In this document: positions 1 to 10,780 of the stretch, piece after piece
How positions within the stretch are numbered: the stretch's first letter is position 1
Layout: every line of letters begins with the position of its first letter
Origin: Cristatella mucedo
Lineage: Eukaryota > Bryozoa > Phylactolaemata > Cristatellidae
Assembly: GCA_009760855.2 (NCBI GenBank)
Contig: WPIO01000306.1
Coordinates: 64,001 to 103,555, forward strand
Length of the DNA stretch: 39,555 bases
Reading direction: 5' to 3'
The notes under the pieces: generated by a model
What the model saw: only the letters and a program-made list of their open reading frames with translations
What the model was told of the DNA's origin: nothing
Database searches by the model: none
Program-made: the position numbers and the translations under genes

Positions 1-1013
1 AGTTATCGGAATATATATTACAGGTCTTGAGTTTCTAGATTTCATCGAAAGAAACTTATGGCAAAGTGCAGCACCTTTCTGATTCGGGTGACGTTGCATT
101 TGAACAAGTAAGCATAGAGTGGTGGCAAGTGGTCGATTTTTGTTGGTAGCAAGCTATCATCATTAGTGAGGGAATTATGAGTCAATGCAATCATTGCCAA
201 ATAAAACCTTCATGTGATCCTAGGGTACCACTCCGTTCAGCAGCTACAGCTGCTTACGGCACCCTAACAAAAGCTCAGACGATTAAAGGCACTAAAAAAA
301 GCGAGTCAACGAAAGCAAGCCGAAAGTTTGCTCTCAAAAACGGAAAACACGTGAGAACAATTTTAAAACAGCGAAAAGCCACAATTTTTCTAGCCGCCGC
401 TCTGCCTGCCTCCCTAGCTCGAGCTCTTTCAGTCCCTCTATTCACCACTGTAGCCACCCCACAAGCTACAGCTATGGCCTCTTCTCTACTCGCCGCTCTG
501 AATGCCTCTCCAGCAATTCGGTTTCATTTAAGATGCACCTTCGTAGCTAATAATAATTTTATAATTTATTCAGACACCGCTATCGGTTAAAAAGAGAGAC
601 CTGGAGGCTTCAGATAATCCTGCACAGGTAACTACTCACTCTAACTAATATTTAGAGCAAAATTCAGTTAATTGACTTTGAGAAAAATATCGCACAAAGT
701 CAATATCATTGGAATATTGTAAAATACTTACCGTTGTTCCTCTATTTAATTTATAATACATGAGTTAGTCTTTATAGATTGTGAACGTTTAAGCAGAGTG
801 GCACTAGAGCTGACTGCAGGATTGCAATACATGGGGAATTTTAAATACGAATGACTAAGAATAATATGAGTAGGATTATCTTGAACCTTTTCAGTGCAGG
901 GCCATGCAGTGCTATCAGTGAAATATTACAGGAGAAAATATCCACTTTAGTAAATAAAACCTAAAGAGCTATTGCATTTGGATTTGGGTACAGCCTCAAT
1001 TTGACATACTCAC
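1..1013. other. Left-edge segment, probably intron of the channel gene
   Basis: If the channel gene on the minus strand continues to the left, this stretch is its second intron. I looked for a third exon with an acceptor in the right phase and found none that stays open. A plus-strand open frame at 177-590 (137 codons) starts with ATG but is alanine- and lysine-rich, resembles no family I know and has no clear splice or promoter context. I treat it as chance. Confidence 0.35.
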
Positions 1014-1123
1014 AGTTCGTAGTGTTTGATTCAGATCCTGTATTAGTATATATGCCTTTCGCTTTATTAAAGGCTGATAAAGCTTGTTGAAAAGCCTCAG
1101 GCGTCAGGAGGGACGACTTCCAT
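1014..1123 (-). CDS. DEG/ENaC-type channel, candidate exon 2 (partial gene)
   Basis: On the minus strand this 110-base block is bounded by an acceptor (TTTTCAG ending at 1124) and a donor (GTGAGT starting at 1013). Exon 1 ends with two bases of a codon. The first base here completes an Arg codon, and the block then reads 36 codons without a stop, beginning WKSSLLTPEAFQQALSAFNK, and ends one base into a codon. In DEG/ENaC channels the stretch just after the conserved TICN motif is a variable start of the extracellular domain, often with Lys/Ser and a helix, which suits this peptide. Seen directly: splice sites, matching phase, open frame. Inferred: that it joins exon 1 across a 3.2-kb intron. 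An unrelated open block flanked by chance splice-like sites is the alternative. Later exons lie beyond the left edge. Confidence 0.5.
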
Positions 1124-4100
1124 CTGAAAATGTTGACGAAAAAAGTATGTATGAAGACGATAATAAATTTAGCAATATTATATATTAACTTGCAATATTA
1201 AAGAGTAGAAAATAAATAAATTCTGGCACACATGTTAATCATACTGTGTCCACTTTGTCCAAAGACACACTTGGTGTGCATAGAGATCAAGCCATCAAAG
1301 GACTAACAGAGGAGTTTGTACAATGATGTTCTTTGACGATCGTAAAGCAGCCGAGCAGTTACCACATACAAATGTGGCATTCATATATCCACAATGGGCG
1401 TTTTATAAAATACTTGATAGCATGTTCCAAGTTTCAGGGCATTAAGAACTCGTAGACAAAGTGTGAAAAAAAAGGAAAAAACTTAAAACGATACATTGCC
1501 TTTTGTCTTTGATTTGGTAACGTATTAAGCTGAAAAAAGACGCAAAAGTGTGAACTATCCAAAGTTACTTGAGATTCCACCTAACGTCGCATATAGAACT
1601 AACGAGGAATAGAGCGTACGTCTGATGATTCTAAGCAAATCAAAATCAGAATAACACATAAAATAGTGATAGATAGCTAACGTTTGAACGTCTCTTAAAA
1701 GAGCAACAATCCAGAATGAAAAACTTAATACTGCGACACTCCAGGTTGGTGTATTGTCTAGGTGCTAGTTCTTAGTTACCTTGTAAGAGAATTGATTGGA
1801 GGAAAAACTTAATGCGACAAGCAAATTCCTTTGCTTTAATATCCTGACACGTGGTTTGTTAAGAGAAATTTGAGATATGGTCCGGAAAGCTGGCAGCAAA
1901 ACTATAATTTACTGAACATTTACATCTCGCTGTGACGTTGTAGATAACATCTTTCTTTATCTCTGGTGAGGCAGCCTAAACAAGGTGGGACCTTAGCGGA
2001 CCTCTTGTTAGTGTTTTAAGAAAACGATCAATTGAAAGTGGACCGGTTATCTATCAAAATTGCTGCATTTTAAAAATCTAGATTTTTAAATCTACTATTT
2101 GCATTATTTGGTAAAGAAATAATACATCAAATGAGCTTTATTTTGAAATAAAAAAGCAATAACTTACAAAAGTCTGCTACTTCTAACAGCTTTAGATCAT
2201 GCAGAGCCTGAATATTTTATTCTTGACTTCAAAGACCGAAAGGGGAATTTTAGACAAGAAGATATATTAGGAATTAAGGTATTGTAAACCTAGTAGGTAA
2301 TCTTGCGAGTGCTACCAAACGCCTAGGTACAGCATGCATTTAAATTTCATTAGCTCATTATGAAATGGTTGGGGTTCCTGAATAATCGAGTTGCATTTTT
2401 CATGAGTGCACAGTTAAATCCTAAACAATTAAAATGCATTAAGTAAAGTTTGTGCTGACATGCAGGTTGCGAAAGACTGCAGTGAATAAATTCCCAATGA
2501 AAATTGTTTCAGACTCCTTAATCGTAGATAATTGAGATCAGCTTGTATATTTACAGAGCCACACGAAAGTATCTTCTTCCTTAACCAATACAAGTATATA
2601 TAAGTGTTTAAGTATTTATATTTTTAAAGAATCAGCAATCTTAGAAAATACCTTATTCGCAGGTAATGCTGGCTTAGTGTGAAAACATTGTGGTAAACCA
2701 AGTCGGGATTCATCCTTTGTTTTATCAGGGGCTAATAGTGTAGCTCTATGATAGTGACGATTCATGAAAGGTAACAATTATAAAATACCTCCTATTGTAT
2801 AAGAAATAAAAATGGAACGATCTATTGCTTAGGAAAGAGCTGCACATGAATATGTTGTATTTAATCCACGAGTTAATGGGTGTTTGTATGTACATGATGC
2901 CATACAAATTAAGTGGGTGACACAGTGGAGAGCATTCGTGAGAAGACTTTAAACCTAACATGCTTTCGGCACTCAGATGGTAGCCATACGATCTCATCTT
3001 GCACTAAAGATTTCTTACACCACAAGGCCTGCCACTGCTTGATCATCTAAATGTATCTGAACTGCTGCAGCTGTTACAACCTCCTCATGTCCTCAGGTCA
3101 TTTATGCTCAATTTAGTTAGCTGTTTGATCCTTCAGCCTTTAGACGTTGGCGACAAGAGCTTCAGCTCTGCAGGTAATAGACTGTGGAACTCGCTTCCAC
3201 AATTCTTATGCAACGACAACAACTCTCCTGCTGCCGACCATAACTCATCCTTTTCATCGGTCCTGAGCTGCTACTTCCATGCTACTCACTGCCTAAACTG
3301 CTCTCCTGAGTATGCTATGCTTCCCACTTTCTCTTTTCTGCATTAAATGAAGTCTGTCGGCTACCAAATGCTTACCGAAAGTGGCTGAGGCTGTGAGTGA
3401 GCATTACAGAACTCTCATGGATAACGCTCATATAGTCTGTATGGCTTTGTGAAGTTACCGACGTAGATGCCTTACGTTAAAAAACAAAGGAAAAGGGAGG
3501 AATTTGGCTAATGTTTGGTGGTGGTCGAGAAAGCGCATTGCCTCGAAGTATTAGCTTAGAATGGCGAGAGGTGATGAACTGGTGTCTGCAACAGATGAGA
3601 CGTTGAATAAGAATCGATACATCAGCCAGCCACCTAAAAGCGTAATGTTGTAACGATCTGTTTATTAACCACAGAGAACCAGAGTGAACAATGAAGATAA
3701 AACTGATGCTGCAGTATTGCAATGTATCGAAGAAAAAATTCATGGCAAACGCTAGGGTTCAGAGAAAACTTTTGCTAAGGCTTCATTGATCACGAAAATG
3801 TGTTAATTGTTCTTCAACAAAAAAGATGCAGGCCTTGATATTTCAGCTATACATGCTGCTATATTTACTTTCTGCTGTATAAGCGAAATCTGCTTTCCAG
3901 TACCCCAGCCCGAACTGCATGACATAGTTGTAATCGAGATAATGCCTTAGACGTATTAAAATTCTTACCCTCCTTCTGTGTTAAGAGTTTTCATAAAATA
4001 GAAATAGGTCCCACGTCACGACTAGCTATACATTTTTATGAATGCAATTTTAAACACTGCACAATTATGAAAAATCTCTATAAATTGAGATCGCATGATG

Positions 4101-4296
4101 GCTGTTGAAAGTTGACACGGCACACTGGTTATGCACAGAACCTCAGTCAAACTTAGGCGCCAAAAGTATCTCCTTGAAACGAGATCAATTTACGTTTACA
4201 ATGATAGAGACAACTTGCTAAAGTCTATTATATAACGTCTGCGATGCCTGCATCTTGTCTATGTCGAATAAGTGCATTCATAAAAAGTCTACTTAC
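1124..4296 (-). other. Intron 1 of the DEG/ENaC-type gene (inferred)
   Basis: The donor is GTAAGT (4296 to 4291) and the proposed acceptor AG is at 1125-1124, giving an intron of about 3.2 kb of phase 2. A LINE-A fragment lies inside it in the opposite direction. The remaining parts, 1124-3017 and 3476-4290, are AT-rich and show no recognisable coding or repeat content. The intron is real if the two flanking exons belong together; otherwise only the donor is supported. Confidence 0.45.
3018..3475 (+). mobile_element. LINE-A fragment (CR1/L2-type LINE, 3' end)
   Basis: The end of LINE ORF2 followed by 3' untranslated sequence. The translated piece LDVGDKSFSSAGNRLWNSLP matches the usual C-terminus of CR1/L2-type ORF2 proteins, where a conserved SFS.AGP.LWNSLP motif follows the reverse transcriptase. 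The DNA aligns base by base with the longer LINE-A copy at 9225-9670, for example around the GGCCTGCCAC and CTGAACTGCTGCA words. It is 5'-truncated, its reading frame is interrupted, and it sits inside the inferred intron in antisense orientation. No target duplication was found. Confidence 0.85.
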
Positions 4297-4496
4297 CTAT
4301 TATAGTTGCATATCGTTACCTGGGGGAAATCAATGCTGTCGGCAGAAACCTTGCTTATTGAAGTAACTGCCTCATGCTTCAAATACTCCTGCACGTTGAG
4401 GTAACATTGCCAGATTGTAACGCTGCCTAAGACCAGCAGCACAATCACCTTGAAAACTTTCAAGGGCAGTAGAGCCTCGGTGTTGGGCTCAGCCAT
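4297..4496 (-). CDS. DEG/ENaC-type sodium channel, exon 1 (N-terminus and first membrane segment)
   Basis: Minus-strand exon coding for the first 66 residues of a channel subunit of the degenerin/epithelial sodium channel family. These proteins form trimeric, usually amiloride-sensitive cation channels in the plasma membrane. Residues 1-12 are a short cytoplasmic tail, residues about 13-38 form a hydrophobic first transmembrane segment (VFKVIVLLVLGSVTIWQCYL), and residues 56-65 contain DFPQVTICNYN, which fits the family signature FPxVTICNxN just outside the membrane. The start is well chosen: an in-frame TAG lies nine bases before the ATG, in the context AGCAGCATGG. The exon ends at a good donor, AG|GTAAGT, at 4297/4296, two bases into a codon. 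The subfamily (ASIC, FMRFamide-gated, degenerin) cannot be told from this piece. The conserved motif and clean frame suggest a live gene. Confidence 0.82.
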
Positions 4497-6513
4497 GCTG
4501 CTATGCTAAGGTACGTTGGAGCAGGCAATTGCAGTGCCTCAATGCTAAGGCTAGATATTGGTCGTTAACGACACTCTGCATATTGATGTCTGGGTCAGAT
4601 GACAGACAGTACAAGCTTAGAAGAGTCTCATTAGCTTATTGATTAGTTACAGCTCGCTAAGCAGCACATTACCAATTGCTTGGTCTAAGCATGAGCCGAG
4701 CCTACTCGGTACCCTTAGAATGATGTTCAGAATTTATCGGTATCCGACGATTCATGCAATAGTAATCAGAGCGAAACCATTTTAGGATTGAAGCTGAAGC
4801 CTAGGATGGCGGCAGCAAGAGTCTATGATGTATTCCGTCATCTACTATTGCAGATTGGCAGGTTTTTATTTGGCGACCCGTCGCAATTGAAAAGAAATGG
4901 AATAACAGTCAGATAGATCATCAGGACTCAGCTCGGTCAGTAATGGGTCGTTTTAAATGAAGACCTTCAACTCTTGTCTTTAGAGTCACAGAGAGAATAC
5001 TAGATAGCATATCTGTGAAGATTGGCTTGGTGAAATAGAGCTCTCTGAAAAATCATTGTCAGCAGCAAAAAAGTCACTCTTTAAAAACAGGCAATATAGC
5101 CCACAATAACCCTCTACTGAGTACTATAACTAGATACATCAAAATATAAATCCTTAGATTGGGTCTATGATTAGGATTAAAGAAAATCAACGAACAGAGC
5201 ATCAAAGCTCTAATATTAAATTAGTGTTTGAAGTGAGAGACTTTGGTAACCCGTTGATCTTTAGTGGCTTGCAATTGGAACCTTGCAGCATCTTCATTTA
5301 CGTAAGCTGTGTCGTATGTCCGTTTTCTTAGTATTTACGTGAAATCAATACTTGTCAGTGGCTGGAACTCGATCCAGTCGTGCAACGCATGCAGAGTAAA
5401 TACTTGACCTATATACTTTGAAGTGCTTGACAGCTCCTTACTTCAATAGATAGACTGGCATAAGTTTGCCGAATAAAAGGCAGGGAATGCTAAGAGCTTG
5501 ATGGCATGCTGATATGGGCTTTAAGCATATCATTTCCGTTGCTTAGGATGCACAAACATTCGCCGCTCGTGAAGCAAATCAATATACAAGAGCAGCCTTT
5601 GTGGATACTCACGTTGATTTTTTTAAAGCTTACGCTGGCCACAGCGAGAGATAGTCACGTATCCATGAGTCCATAATGTGGATGTTTTATAGTTTTACAG
5701 ACTTGAGTACCAGGAGAAACAAGTGCAAAGTTTGAGACGAATCTATATGTGTTAAAAATGCTATTTAAATTGAGTACAGACCAAGTAAACATCCGATTTC
5801 GTGGCCTGCAACATCTCGTAACGTATGAATCTTATGTGCTGTCTAATAAACTGAAGGGGGAAGCTGATAGCCGCAATAGGGGCTACTTGAACAACCATAG
5901 TCACCAGTGGATGGCTTCAATCTTGGATAAATAAATACAAACTAATAACTGGACTTATGGTCAAAAATAACAATTTATTGCTGTCAGATCATGTATAGTA
6001 TATGAGCCGTTGTTGGCCACTAGATGAAGGAATACGAGAGAATAATAAGAATAGTAGCTAGCAGCTACTGCAGCTGCTTCAATTTAGATAATCTAGACCA
6101 GATGCCTCAGAGGACGTCTACTATTATTGTCTCCACAAGATAAAAGTACCTTTTATACGATGAGTGAGTAAGTGGGGTAACAAAAATCTGTTTTCTTAGT
6201 TTTTTCAGTTAGAGATGATGGCTTTAGTTTTTAGGCACTAAAGATAAATACGGCAAAGTGATTTAAAACACCTAAATCACGAGTATTAACAACTAAATAT
6301 ACCCATAGCTTAAAAACAAAGCAAGACAGACCCATTGTCAAATACAACTCTATTATGGGGCTCATTAAGAAATTTAATAACAATTCCTATCAGGCAAGCT
6401 AAGGTTACTTTGTTTTTTCTTGACAGATGATTTTAAATACATATATTGGAAATTATAATTCCTGCTATTACGGCAGATGACAGTTTTGGTTGTTGTCTGG
6501 AAAATAGGCTAAA
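4497..6513. other. Upstream of the channel gene; no gene seen
   Basis: This should hold the promoter of the minus-strand channel gene, but I could not identify a convincing TATA box or initiator at a sensible distance from the ATG at 4496. The reading frames here are short and dense with stops. A plus-strand frame at 5749-5934 (61 codons) has no recognisable content. I saw no repeat family in this stretch. Confidence 0.4.
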
Positions 6514-6674
6514 CAGTGGTGTTAGTACAGTTCCTCGTGTTGTGGCGATGCCAACAAATAAATTCTTGCATGCAAAATGTGGAAGTGCATGTTTTCCGAT
6601 GGTCTTAGGCTACCCCTGTGAAACGGGTCATCCGACCCCCAAAGGGGTCGCACCCCACAGGTTGAGAACCACTG
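6514..6674 (-). mobile_element. Non-autonomous hAT transposon, SPIN/URR1-like
   Basis: Read on the minus strand, the element opens with CAGTGGTTCTCAACCTGTGG at 6674 and continues with a GC-rich GACCCCTTTGGGGGTC palindromic block and CCTAAGACCATCGGAAAACA. This is the order of words at the left end of the SPIN/URR1 group of short hAT elements as I remember it. Near the other end, ACGAGGAACTGTACTAA resembles the subterminal part of the same group, and CAGTGG at 6514-6519 looks like the outer end of the second inverted repeat, with about 30 bases of the end missing. The 8 bp after the right end (GACTAGAG) resemble the nTCTAGAn target preference of Charlie-type hAT elements, but the left flank (AGGCTAAA) is not a clear copy. 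It has no coding capacity and would need transposase in trans. Confidence 0.78.
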
Positions 6675-6748
6675 GACTAGAGGCTTACACACTTCCGAGT
6701 GACAGCACACGTTTTCTCTCTTGGCCGAATGCTAAATATATCTTTGCA

Positions 6749-6890
6749 GGGAAATGGTCTAGCGGTTAAGGTGCTAGCCCCGACCCAGGTCTGACTGAGG
6801 TCGTGGGCTCGAGCCCCGAGGGATATGTGAAGCGCCTGAATAGAGATTAAGTTCTCTTGGGGCGCTATGTAAATGAATTATATTAATATT
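6749..6890 (+). mobile_element. tRNA-derived SINE with LINE-B-like tail, copy 1
   Basis: A short retroelement of about 140 bp. The head looks like a tRNA gene: an A box TGGTCTAGCGG at 6755-6765 and a B box GGCTCGAGCCC at 6806-6816, about 40 bases apart. The body after the B box, from about 6829, aligns with the 3' end of LINE-B: AAGCGCC, then GAGATTAAGTTCTCT, GGCGCT, and an ATT-rich end. It lies 75 bases to the right of the hAT element. The parent tRNA cannot be fixed: the head resembles Ser/Leu-type and Glu-type tRNAs about equally. There is no acceptor stem pairing, so it is not a functional tRNA gene. Confidence 0.8.
6755..6816 (+). promoter_or_regulatory. Internal RNA polymerase III promoter of the SINE (A and B boxes)
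   Basis: The A box at 6755-6765 fits the eukaryotic consensus TRGYNNARNNG at every position. The B box at 6806-6816 fits GGTTCGANTCC with the third and last-but-two positions changed. The spacing is within the normal tRNA range. Copy 2 of the SINE keeps only the B box intact. Confidence 0.65.
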
Positions 6891-8237
6891 TATTCAAGTC
6901 GGGCCTAACGTTTTCTAATGCTCCAGTGGAAACTTTCTCAAATTTACTGATAGCTCCTTGGGCAGAATTAGGGGCTTTATTTCATCACGCCTGCGCTATT
7001 CCTCATGCCGGATCGGTCACTTCTCTTAGGATGGTTGAAGATAAAATTAGCCTACCATCTACGGGAAAATCAAGCATCACTACAAACCTGGATGACTGCA
7101 TCCTCAAGATTGATCCATCGAGTATCTTTCATGACGCATACCACTGGTAACCTTGGCACTTTACTCCAAAGCAACTCATAGTTGGATTTGACCATTTATC
7201 CCAGTGTTAAGTCAGCCTCCTTTTTGTCAAGGAGCTTTGGTGAATCGCGGCCTTCCTTGTCTGTGATACGGGAGCAAATGCACTTCATACGCATACGATA
7301 TCGCTTCTACACTTACTTTGGTCTATTATACGTTAATTTAGGACTCCCACCTGGTAACTTTTATCTTCTATAATTGGTAGTAACTCCTCACCCATCTTAT
7401 TGGCCAGTAAATAGCCAAGCTATGAAATTGAAGAAAATTTAGCAGAGCTTCGCTGGCTACCTATTTAATTTCCAGTCAATTTAGAAGTAATCTTTTGGGT
7501 ATTTTAGTTGACTTAACTCGCTTGTAAAATTCTAAACGTTCATTTTCCTGCCCTTCCATTTTGTCCTCGGATTATTTTCTCCTTAAAATTCAGTCAACTA
7601 GAATTGCTTCGGAAAACATCCGAATATATTGAGAATTTAGTTCATAGCTCATCTTTACAGAAATATTAGAAATATTGTCCACACACCCTCAGAACATACA
7701 ATGGGCTTGCTACGTTGAAGTTGGAGTTATGGACACATATATCTTTACCAGCTTTTCATTCGCCCAATTTATTGTGTACTCTTTTCGAATACTAAAATAC
7801 ATTCTGACCCGTGCGTTATTCTGTGCAGGTTACTAGCCAAAGGGTATACGGGAAATTAGCTTAAATGTGTTCTTGAATGATTTAATATGCTAAGCTGAGG
7901 GAAGATATTGCGAATTTCACCAACCTCAAATCATTGATTCTTTTGCAAATAACCGTACCAAATCTGCAACAATACTTATCCTCCGAAGCTGGATTACATG
8001 CAATGAATTGTTGTTATTAAGTCGGTGTGCATCACCACCTCCAGGGTAGCTCAAATGTCTGCTAAGTAAAGGCTACTAACGATATAAAGCATCACTAATG
8101 CCTTAAGGTGGCTTATATTGTGGATATTCCAATTCCCTACACTAGCTCTTCTAGTGTCGCATTTGCATTAACTTGGTCAAAATAAGGACCCGGGGCTTGT
8201 TGGATGGGCTGAGTACCATACAGCTTTTTTGAGCTCC
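6891..8237. other. No gene or repeat recognised
   Basis: Short plus-strand frames at 6926-7150 and 7182-7373 have no family resemblance and no splice context. The stretch is AT-rich with pyrimidine-rich patches around 7480-7560. I see no LINE or SINE sequence here. Confidence 0.4.
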
Positions 8238-8278
8238 AATTAACAGACCTGGAAGTATGTCTTCTAGGTCTGTTAATT
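8238..8278. repeat. 18-bp inverted repeat with 5-base loop
   Basis: The arms 8238-8255 and 8261-8278 pair over all 18 positions, 17 as Watson-Crick pairs and one as G-T (8251 with 8265). The loop is TATGT at 8256-8260. Pairing stops sharply outside the arms. It lies about 50-90 bases before the 5' end of a LINE-A copy. It may be a small palindromic insertion, a templated inverted duplication, or a hairpin in RNA. Confidence 0.85.
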
Positions 8279-8324
8279 CTTCTAGGTGCTATCGCATGCG
8301 ACATGCACAGCCATAGGCACGCCA

Positions 8325-9690
8325 AAGACAATATAATTGCAACGAATACGGGAATGTCACTGCCCTAGCTCTGTTAGATCTGTCTGCTCCCTTCGACACC
8401 ATTGATCACGAAGTTCTGCATGAACGATTGAGAACAACGATTGGTCTGGCAGACCAAGCACTGGCGTGGTTTAATTCATACTTTTCTGATCGTGTTCAAT
8501 CCGTGTCGTGTGAGGGTCAGGTCTCAGAGATGAAAAGGGTCACAGTGGAGTCCCTGAAGAGCCTGTACTCGGTCCCTTGCTGTTCTCCATTTATACACAA
8601 CCTCTGGGAAAATTTATTAAGGCCCATGGAATAGGATATCACTTCTATGCTGACGACAATCAGTTGTATTTAAACCGTCGGAATCTGCTGCAGTAACTGA
8701 GAAACTGAATGGTTGCCTTGCCGATATTCGATCCTGGATGTCGGAAAACTTCCTGAACTTAAATGACGATGAAACCGAACTGCTGCTCAAAGGACACCCT
8801 AAGCATGAGGCTGGATTAAAAGGCTTTGCTGTTCTAATAGGTGATGCTATCGTGCGACTTTCACCTCGTGCTAGCAATTTAAGTGTCATGTTCGACAACT
8901 GCCTCGATTTCTAAAGCTTCATTTAGAAGACTGCCTCTACAGCTAGCCATCGCATCCGATCCCTAACCAAGATTAGGAGCAGTCTCCCACACTGGCTTGC
9001 AAAAAATTAACTAGCTCTTTAGTTCTGTGTCGGCTTGATTATTGTAATTCCCTTTTGGCTGGGCTGCCAAAGAAAGCTATTATGCCACTACAGCGGACTA
9101 TGAATATGGCTGCAAGGCTGGTCTTCAAGTCCCAGCGGTTTGAGCACGTGTCGCCTCTGCTGAAGGAGGTAGGATGGTTGCCGGTTGTGCCAAGGATACA
9201 GAGCAAAGTTCTTATGCTGACCCACATGGCCTGCCACGGCTTGGCTCATTCGTACCTAGCTGAACTGCTGCATCAGTTTCAGCCTGTTCGTGCCCTGAGG
9301 TCCGGTGTGGACGAAAAATTAGCTGACCCATTCCTCCGCGTAAAGACATTGTGTGACAAAAGCTTTAGCTCTGTAGGTCCTAAACTGCGGAACTCGCTTC
9401 CACAATTCTTATGCAAAGACATCTACTCTCCAATTGCCGACTATGGCACATCTTTTTCAGTGGTCCTGAACTGCTACTTCTATGCTACTCACTACCTCAA
9501 CTGCTCTCCTAACTCTGCTATGCTTCTAACTTTCTCTTTGTTGCGTGAGACGAAGTCTGTTGGCTACCGAATGCGTACCGAAAGCCGCTTAGACTGTGAG
9601 TGTGCTATACAAAACTCACCTGCGTAACACCCACATGGTCTTTGTGACTTTGTGGAGTTACTGACGGAGATACATTACAATACATATTGA
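8325..9690 (+). mobile_element. LINE-A copy, reverse transcriptase to 3' end (broken)
   Basis: A 5'-truncated CR1/L2-type LINE. From 8355 it encodes LALLDLSAPFDTIDHEVL, the conserved reverse transcriptase block with FDTIDH. At 8640-8670 it reads [10 protein letters not shown], so the catalytic YADD is at 8646-8657. The next part reads LADIRSWMSENFLNLNDDET, the usual segment after YADD. From 9055 to 9627 an open frame covers the ORF2 C-terminus (AARLVFKSQRFEHVSPLL, then SFSSVGPKLRNSLPQFL). Between these blocks the frame shifts several times (around 8570-8600, 8670-8690, 8910) and stops occur, so it cannot make a working protein. The 3' end, around 9640-9690, finishes with ACATTACAATACAT. The ORF1 and endonuclease parts are absent. 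Confidence 0.92.
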
Positions 9691-10680
9691 ATTTGCAAAG
9701 ACAGTGAAATTAGAAAGGTCTGTATATTTGCCTAAAGTTGTGGGTGGTCGTCTGTACAGACGAGAGTTAGTTTGAAGCTTAAGGACCACATAAGTTAACT
9801 ATTCGTTTCCTGAAGGATTTAAGTATCTTTAGCAGCACAGTGAACAAACTTGAAAATATATCAGTGGGTTGACTGTTGCCTAGCTCGTTTGGGGAGCCGT
9901 TCGAAATGAAAAGCCGGCGTAGATGCATTACTGAACTAAAAGGTGAGCTAAAAATAACCTTCATGTCAAAATGCTGCACAAATTAGGCGCAGTAAATGGC
10001 GGTAAGAGGCGGTCTTTGTGACTGCTTTAAACACGATATATTTGCAAAGCTAGGAATTGGCAGACTTGATTAAGCAGAACTAACGTAGTCGTCAAGAAAA
10101 GGCCAATGTATCAGATTAACTACAAGAAACTTAATCTTTAACTAGTGAGATATTTTATAATCATTCAATTTTGGGGCTGCTGCAAAAATCATCTACCAAC
10201 TTTAGAAACACGACACCAGCAGAAAGGGAGTTGACAGCGCTTGATGTGCTGGATCAGACGGAATGGTACAAAGGTCAAAGATAAGTTTTATTTATGGAAT
10301 AATGCAAGCCTAGATTGGGTTTGGTGATTGCATAGGTAGGAGACAGAGAAGATATTATGCAAAGAAGTAGATTATGCCGATATCCTTGGTGCAAAACACT
10401 CTTTGTTATGCTCATTAGATTACTGCTGCCCATAGACTACAATGTCTTATATCTCAAATTGAGGTGTGACCTCAGCAAAGACAAAGTGCTTGCCGGACCG
10501 TAAATGGCTTGACAATTATGTTCAAAGTAGGTAAAATGCAAACTCCTGCACATGTTTTGTAGTGATCTCAGATAGTCGAAGAAAACGAAGATAGCAAAGA
10601 GTGAGTGCAGGTCGTTGACAGGACGCCAGTCAATATCAGTCAGGGTTTGGTAGATGCGGGCTGAAGATATCGTACGGAAT
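9691..10680. other. No gene or clear repeat seen
   Basis: AT-rich sequence with scattered stops. A minus-strand frame at 9779-9979 has no family resemblance. The last part, 10600-10680, may be a very decayed continuation of the LINE-B 3' region that becomes recognisable after 10681, but I could not align it with confidence. Confidence 0.35.
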
Positions 10681-10775
10681 AATACTCATACTGCATGCTG
10701 CCACTAACCGTATTTGTATGCTGTTTGTGTGTATGACACCTATAAACATGTTATGCTTCCTGTCATTGATCATGT
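10681..10775 (+). mobile_element. LINE-B 3' untranslated remnant
   Basis: The sequence GCATGCTGCCACTAACC at about 10692, then TTGTATGCTG, and CATGTTATGCTT at about 10746, follows the order seen in the LINE-B 3' untranslated region at 13365-13430 and 22610-22680. No coding part is left. It runs directly into an AT microsatellite, which may have grown from the element's AT-rich tail. Confidence 0.65.
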
Positions 10776-10780
10776 TGCTA

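Noticed and set aside
177-590. 137-codon plus-strand frame starting with ATG
   Set aside because: Alanine- and lysine-rich without any known motif, antisense to a probable intron, no splice or promoter context. Kept only as a remark.
3477-3743. 88-codon minus-strand frame as another channel exon
   Set aside because: It lies in the inferred intron but its peptide has none of the cysteine-rich or aromatic motifs of the DEG/ENaC extracellular domain, and no good splice sites bound it.
6446-6769. 107-codon plus-strand frame
   Set aside because: It runs across the hAT element and into the SINE, both non-coding.
6749-6830. A functional tRNA gene
   Set aside because: A and B boxes are present but there is no acceptor stem, no clear anticodon arm and the 3' side is a LINE-type tail. 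It is a SINE head.
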